A DNA stretch of 9,849 bases from Bacteroides sp. (lineage in GTDB: Bacteria; Bacteroidota; Bacteroidia; Bacteroidales; Muribaculaceae). Location: assembly GCA_014801595.1 (NCBI GenBank), contig JAAVDV010000023.1:47113-56961 (forward strand). The letters run 5' to 3'. Below are positions 6,459-9,849 of this stretch, one piece after another (positions within the stretch are counted from its first letter, which is position 1; every line of letters begins with the position of its first letter). A program made the position numbers and the translations under genes. Below the pieces are notes generated by a model. The model searched no databases. It worked only from the letters and a program-made list of their open reading frames with translations, and was not told the origin of the DNA.

Positions 6459-6709
6459 AATATAGTATTTATTTTTGAAATTGGTGTAGTTGGCCGTATT
6501 TCGTTGGTGCAGTTGGCTGTATTTCGCTGGTGTAGTTGGATGTATTCAAGTCCCATGGAACCGTCTGGGTATAACACGCGGCGGATTCGGCCCGACCGGT
6601 TCCGCATGGGTCCGTAAGCGTGGTCACCAAACTTCGTATGGACATCGCGAACGTAAAAAAATAAAGTTCCGCGTCCCCCTACTGTCAATGTAAAAGAGCG
6701 ATAATCCAA
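6443..6709 (-). CDS. Possible small ORF of unknown function (88 codons), doubtful
   Basis: An ATG at 6709 opens 88 codons on the minus strand. The first 55 or so codons are Gly/Arg-rich (for example GGRGTLFFYVRDVHTKFGDH), and the last third reads straight through the 23-nt array, whose period is not a multiple of three, so that part cannot be a repeated protein sequence. A possible promoter lies upstream on the same strand: TATTTTTG (complement of 6736-6743) with TTG (complement of 6763-6765) at 19-nt spacing. I do not recognise the product. It may be a non-coding repeat-derived region rather than a gene. Confidence 0.2.
   Translation of the reverse strand: MDYRSFTLTVGGRGTLFFYVRDVHTKFGDHAYGPMRNRSGRIRRVLYPDGSMGLEYIQLHQRNTANCTNEIRPTTPISKINTILASEN
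6472..6540. repeat. Right 23-nt tandem repeat (three units)
   Basis: TTGG recurs at 6490, 6513 and 6536 with a period of exactly 23 nt. Each unit carries TGGTGYAGTTGG followed by a TGTATT- or CGTATT-like end. Adjacent units differ at only a few positions, so this array is cleaner than its left-hand counterpart at 4366. The first unit and the bases before it (TTTATTTT-GAAATTGGTG) match the left array almost exactly, giving a direct repeat of about 30 bp that brackets the ATPase and its relict. Confidence 0.82.
6552..6610. repeat. Imperfect inverted repeat beside the 23-nt array
   Basis: CCCATGGAACC (6552-6562) is the inverted copy of GGTTCCGCATGGG (6598-6610) apart from a 2-nt insertion, with a GC-rich 35-nt interior. 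It lies directly after the right 23-nt array and could fold into a hairpin in RNA. No known RNA family was recognised. Confidence 0.4.
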
Positions 6710-6742
6710 ATTTTTTGGAGATTATAGTGGATAAGCAAAAAT

Positions 6743-6792
6743 ATTTTTATACTTTTGGCTAACAATAGTTACGAATATTTTTATTTACTTTG
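6743..6792 (+). promoter_or_regulatory. Promoter block of the C10 peptidase gene (shared with 9761-9810)
   Basis: This block aligns without gaps to 9761-9810, with about 36 of 50 positions identical and the first half most conserved (ATTTTT-TACTTTYGGCTAAC). It ends in TTACTTTG (6785-6792), one base from the TAnnTTTG -7 consensus. Inside it TAACAATAGTTA is a 4+4 dyad that could bind a dimeric regulator. A second exact -7-like match, TACTTTTG at 6750-6757, lies within the conserved part. Transcription from the downstream box would leave a leader of about 60 nt. Confidence 0.6.
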
Positions 6793-6858
6793 CAGATGAA
6801 TGAAATTTTATTAACTAAGACATTTCATTCCACACATTCTACAAACCTACATATCATT

Positions 6859-8136
6859 ATGAAAAAAAGATTTATTTTTATCAGCATCCTGGCGATTATG
6901 ACAGCTGCATGTGCTGAATCGGAATGGGAACCCGCATCTCAGACGGATGTTTCCACATCTACACACTCAGTGCGCCAGCGAACCCTCGACGAGGCACTTG
7001 CATACGCCGACGAATGGTTCGCCCAGATGGATGAGCCTACACGCAGTGAAGGGCGACGTGTGGGAAATGTGGAGTATGTGAGGTCAACGACGCGCACACG
7101 TGCGGGCGATACTGACACACTCATGTACCTCGTAAACTATGAGGATAACCGGGGCTTCGCCCTGCTTGGACGTCCTGCAACATCGAAGGCCATCTACGCT
7201 ATCTCCGAGGAGGGTTCACTCGATATGTCGGATACCGTCTACAACAAGCCCCTCGCCATGTTCATGGCATCGGCAAGGGAAGATGCACAAATTTCTTTGC
7301 CTAATTCTTTAACCATTCCAGGTACACCTCCATGGGACAAACTTATTCATCCGAGACGGCTTGTACGTTGGGTACATCCATTGTTACCCGAGAATGTGTC
7401 GAAATGGAGTCAAGAAGCTCCTTATAATCGTGACTGCCCTGATGTGGATGGGAAAAAAGGACTTGTCGGATGCGGACCACTGGCTGTAGGTATGCTGATG
7501 GCATATTATCAATTCCCAAAGAAACTTGATACTCTCAATTTAGATTGGGAAAATATCGTGAAGTACAACCTTACTCCTACCATTTCCCTAATCCTTAACA
7601 CATTGGCAAGCAAAAAATATTTGGATTCCCAGTACACATCATGGGAAGACAGGAGTACTAAGGCCGAGAATATAATAATACCCTTTAAATTTACTGGATT
7701 TGGATTAGGTGATATATGGAATATGACTTTCTTCGATTATTATAATGAAGAAAAAAAGATCGATGAGAACCACATTGATGAATTGATGGACTTTATGGAA
7801 TACGGTTGTGCACCTGCAAAGGCAGCTCCGGTTATTTTATGGGGTAGTTCAGTAAAAAAATCCACAGAAGTTAAAGTGTTAAATCATTTCTGGTTAACTG
7901 ACGGGGTTATACAATATGAAGAATATGAACCGGACTTCCCGGGATTTATACCCATCAAGCAGGATCCAGCCTTCCATATGGTCTGGGGCTGGGGTGGCAA
8001 AGCGAACGGCTACTACACATATTTCAGGAAAAAAAAGGTTCTTGGAGAGATTGATCCGGATGAATCCGGACTCAATGGACCGGTTCAGTTCTGGCAGTTA
8101 CTATTATTTGGGAAATACATTGTTTTCAATAAATAA
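6859..8136 (+). CDS. C10 family (streptopain-like) cysteine peptidase, lipoprotein
   Basis: Probably an exported papain-fold cysteine protease made as an inactive precursor, related to SpeB of streptococci and the C10 (Bfp-type) proteases of Bacteroides. Starting at ATG 6859 gives 425 residues with a lipoprotein-type signal (MKKRFIFISILAIMTAAC, lipid Cys18) followed by acidic AESEWE, a possible surface-export signal. An earlier in-frame TTG at 6790 overlaps the promoter -7 box and is rejected. Residues about 85-140 (LMYLVNYEDNRGFALLG onward) resemble the Spi/propeptide domain. The catalytic Cys is Cys205 in GLVGCGPLAV and the His is His343 in NHFWLTDG; WGWGGKANGYY (376-386) is the conserved Trp-Gly block. 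The Cys surroundings differ from the usual GCVATAxAQ. GC content falls sharply near residue 140, from about 57% to about 33%. A substrate cannot be assigned. Confidence 0.87.
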   Translation: MKKRFIFISILAIMTAACAESEWEPASQTDVSTSTHSVRQRTLDEALAYADEWFAQMDEPTRSEGRRVGNVEYVRSTTRTRAGDTDTLMYLVNYEDNRGFALLGRPATSKAIYAISEEGSLDMSDTVYNKPLAMFMASAREDAQISLPNSLTIPGTPPWDKLIHPRRLVRWVHPLLPENVSKWSQEAPYNRDCPDVDGKKGLVGCGPLAVGMLMAYYQFPKKLDTLNLDWENIVKYNLTPTISLILNTLASKKYLDSQYTSWEDRSTKAENIIIPFKFTGFGLGDIWNMTFFDYYNEEKKIDENHIDELMDFMEYGCAPAKAAPVILWGSSVKKSTEVKVLNHFWLTDGVIQYEEYEPDFPGFIPIKQDPAFHMVWGWGGKANGYYTYFRKKKVLGEIDPDESGLNGPVQFWQLLLFGKYIVFNK

Positions 8137-8190
8137 ATAGCTGTTCAAATTAAAACGATATAACAAAGTTTCATTTCAATGATTGAATCT

Positions 8191-8310
8191 CGCATATCCT
8201 ACGCTTGGTGATTTTGGCCGCTTTGGCCTTGTCGCTCAGTCACGATGCCCGCATCGCTCCTTCGCTCCGCGCCCAAATCGACTCAAAATCGCCAGAGCGT
8301 ATAATATGCG
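8191..8310. repeat. 120-bp hairpin-forming element, MITE-like or dispersed repeat
   Basis: The left arm 8191-8216 (starting CGCATATCCTACGCTTGG) and right arm 8284-8310 (ending GCGTATAATATGCG) are imperfect inverted copies of about 26 bp. The interior is GC-rich, unlike the surrounding DNA, and holds a perfect small hairpin CGATGC-CC-GCATCG (8243-8256). Directly outside the arms are TTGAATCT (8183-8190) and TTTAATCT (8311-8318), 7 of 8 identical, which may be a target-site duplication. It has no coding capacity. It fills most of the 201-bp gap between the peptidase gene and the next gene and could end or attenuate the peptidase transcript. Confidence 0.65.
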
Positions 8311-8337
8311 TTTAATCTGACCAGCTACTTAACAGTT

Positions 8338-9753
8338 ATGAGACGATCGATGTTGATACTCTGTTTTTTGATACTGACAGGAGGATTAGCTGCTACCATG
8401 GCTAATTCCCCTGCCAACTCCACGTATACGGGTGAAAAAAAAGTGGTGAACGGTATCAACGACCGGAAACTCATGCTTAAGAATCTTACCCTCAACAGTG
8501 GTGAATTAGCATTTGTCGTCATGCCCGGATATGCTACAAGTTTTCCACAAGACATGGAGAACTATGCTGCCGATTGGTATTTCTGGATGAGTATGTGTGG
8601 AGGATTGTACGAATGGATGACCATTATGAGAATGCAGGATCTTGAATCCGGTGAAAATGGATTCCCCATGTTCAGCAATAGCGATATGAGAATCCCAATC
8701 ATACTTGTGCCGCCACAGAGAATAGGAATAAACATACAGACTTATTACGATGAAGAATTTGACGGGCGGCCACCTATGGTACTGCTGAACCTCCAGGTAT
8801 TTAACAGCAAAGGAAAATGGAAGGATGCAGGACATTCCAAACGGAAGTTTTATTCCTATGCACGCGACGGAGAGGATTTCACGATTAAGTTTGACGATAA
8901 CCGCACAGGAAAATTCCGGGCAATAAAAATGACAATATCGGATAGGGACATACCTGTCGAAAAGAATACATGGCCATTCCCAAGTCCACGCAGGCATACT
9001 CGCACATGGATCTTTGTCCAATTGCCTGAGAGCGATGACCCCGACAACCTGCTCGACCATCTCCCGGAGGCTGCACCGGACATCTTCCCGGGGCCGAGTA
9101 AATACACCACACCTCCTGAATTTATCGGAAAGGACGGCTATCCTTATGGTTGGATAGAAGATCCGGAAATTACCATCAACAATCTCCAGCTCAACGATGA
9201 ATTCGCATTCTTGATATTACCCCTGTTGTCCTCATCTGAAATCAGATCTCATCTCGCACCTTTAGAAAGACCTGACAAGCCGTCGCTCCCAACGATGATG
9301 ACTTTAAAGACACTTAGTCCTCCATTACCCTATTTCAGTAGTCAGGATATGGAGCATCCAATCATTTTGGTATCTCCATTCAAAACACAGCTGTTGGTGG
9401 AAGCTTTAAATGGCGAAAATAAGGAGATTATCCCTATGGAACTTACAAGCCTGAAAGTGTCCGACGGGGAGGGGAGATGGAGAGACGCTACCGAGGAGGA
9501 GCGACAATTCTATTCCTATCGACGTGATGGAGAAAATTTCGCCATGACCTTTCCCGAGAACAAGAACCCGGACTTCCGGTGCATCGCCATGACCATCAGC
9601 ACTGCCGACGGCTATATCTCACCCGATGGTCAGACAACCCCTATATCCCGCACTTGGCTCTTCATCCAGCTGCCGTGGACCGATAATCCCGACATCTTCA
9701 ACCACCTTCCCTATACTGACTTCACCATCGACCAGCTGAACTTAAACCACTGA
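8338..9753 (+). CDS. Secreted protein of unknown function with two homologous halves
   Basis: I do not recognise this 471-residue protein. It begins with a classic signal peptide (MRRSMLILCFLILTGGLAAT, cleavage probably after TMA near residue 22) and has no lipobox, so it should reach the periplasm or outside. The mature part is an internal duplication, residues about 45-243 and 277-457. Matching pieces are LNSGELAFVVMP / LNDEFAFLILP, IPIILVPP / HPIILVSP, FYSYARDGEDF (171-181) / FYSYRRDGENF (391-401), FRAIKMTIS / FRCIAMTIS, and RTWIFVQLPESDDPD / RTWLFIQLPWTDNPD. Alternating hydrophobic strands and many aromatics suggest beta-sandwich domains. It follows the C10 peptidase on the same strand with no clear promoter of its own, so it may be cotranscribed. 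It could be a partner, inhibitor, substrate or surface adhesin of the peptidase; none of these is shown. An ATG three codons later is an alternative start. Confidence 0.85.
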   Translation: MRRSMLILCFLILTGGLAATMANSPANSTYTGEKKVVNGINDRKLMLKNLTLNSGELAFVVMPGYATSFPQDMENYAADWYFWMSMCGGLYEWMTIMRMQDLESGENGFPMFSNSDMRIPIILVPPQRIGINIQTYYDEEFDGRPPMVLLNLQVFNSKGKWKDAGHSKRKFYSYARDGEDFTIKFDDNRTGKFRAIKMTISDRDIPVEKNTWPFPSPRRHTRTWIFVQLPESDDPDNLLDHLPEAAPDIFPGPSKYTTPPEFIGKDGYPYGWIEDPEITINNLQLNDEFAFLILPLLSSSEIRSHLAPLERPDKPSLPTMMTLKTLSPPLPYFSSQDMEHPIILVSPFKTQLLVEALNGENKEIIPMELTSLKVSDGEGRWRDATEEERQFYSYRRDGENFAMTFPENKNPDFRCIAMTISTADGYISPDGQTTPISRTWLFIQLPWTDNPDIFNHLPYTDFTIDQLNLNH

Positions 9754-9760
9754 AAGCGTA

Positions 9761-9810
9761 ATTTTTCTACTTTCGGCTAACGACAGTCAGGAAAATAATG
9801 CTTATATTTG
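9761..9810 (+). promoter_or_regulatory. Promoter block of the next gene (off the window), copy of 6743-6792
   Basis: ATTTTTCTACTTTCGGCTAA and the bases that follow align ungapped with the block before the C10 peptidase gene. It ends in TATATTTG (9803-9810), an exact -7 element at the same distance from the conserved ACTTTYGG (41 nt from first to last base in both). No coding start is visible in the remaining 39 nt: ATG at 9820 meets a stop after seven codons. The gene it drives should start just beyond the window. Confidence 0.65.
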
Positions 9811-9849
9811 CAACCGGGGATGCAAAAAAACATAATTTATTGAGATTTA

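Noticed and set aside
6472..6540. CRISPR-like array
   Set aside because: Units are contiguous with no variable spacers, only three per site, and no cas genes are present.
6790..6858. Upstream TTG extension of the C10 peptidase by 23 codons
   Set aside because: The TTG is part of the putative -7 box, and starting at 6859 places a normal lipoprotein signal at the N-terminus.
8506..9060. Minus-strand open frame of 184 codons
   Set aside because: It lies wholly inside the plus-strand gene with a signal peptide and internally duplicated domains; no promoter or family resemblance supports it.

Overview
The window looks like a chromosomal segment of a Bacteroidota bacterium, most likely order Bacteroidales and possibly a Muribaculaceae-like gut commensal (the family is a guess). 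Supporting signs are several promoters with the Bacteroidetes TTG-N20-TAnnTTTG form, absence of clear Shine-Dalgarno sequences, a TGS-containing nucleoside kinase, an AAA/DUF4143 ATPase beside a decayed relative, and a C10 (streptopain-like) peptidase lipoprotein.

Region 1 (1-3452, minus strand, GC-rich) is a housekeeping run read right to left: TGS/uridine-kinase-like nucleoside kinase, then the Mg2+ channel/transporter mgtE 31 bp later, then mutS, whose ATG overlaps the mgtE TGA by 4 bp and which leaves the window after 126 codons. Region 2 (3453-4318) starts with divergent promoters and carries a compact plus-strand unit: tRNA-Glu(UUC), rpsT (S20), an identical second tRNA-Glu, and a strong intrinsic terminator.

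Region 3 (4319-6709, more AT-rich) is accessory. It has a three-unit 23-nt repeat, a three-unit 33-nt repeat, a good promoter, an intact AAA+DUF4143 ATPase, a C-terminal relict of another DUF4143 ATPase on the opposite strand, and a second three-unit 23-nt repeat resembling the first. Repeats on both sides plus a broken relative suggest a locus remodelled by gain and loss of ATPase genes.

Region 4 (6710-9849) is a secretion module. It contains a C10 cysteine peptidase lipoprotein with both catalytic residues, a 120-bp hairpin-forming element that looks like a MITE or dispersed repeat, and a secreted 471-residue protein of unknown function made of two homologous halves. A roughly 50-nt promoter block upstream of the peptidase recurs, ungapped, at the right edge of the window, presumably in front of the next gene. 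This suggests coregulation of a secreted-protein locus.

No rRNA, CRISPR array, integrase or transposase was seen. All statements come from reading the sequence by eye; no database search was run.
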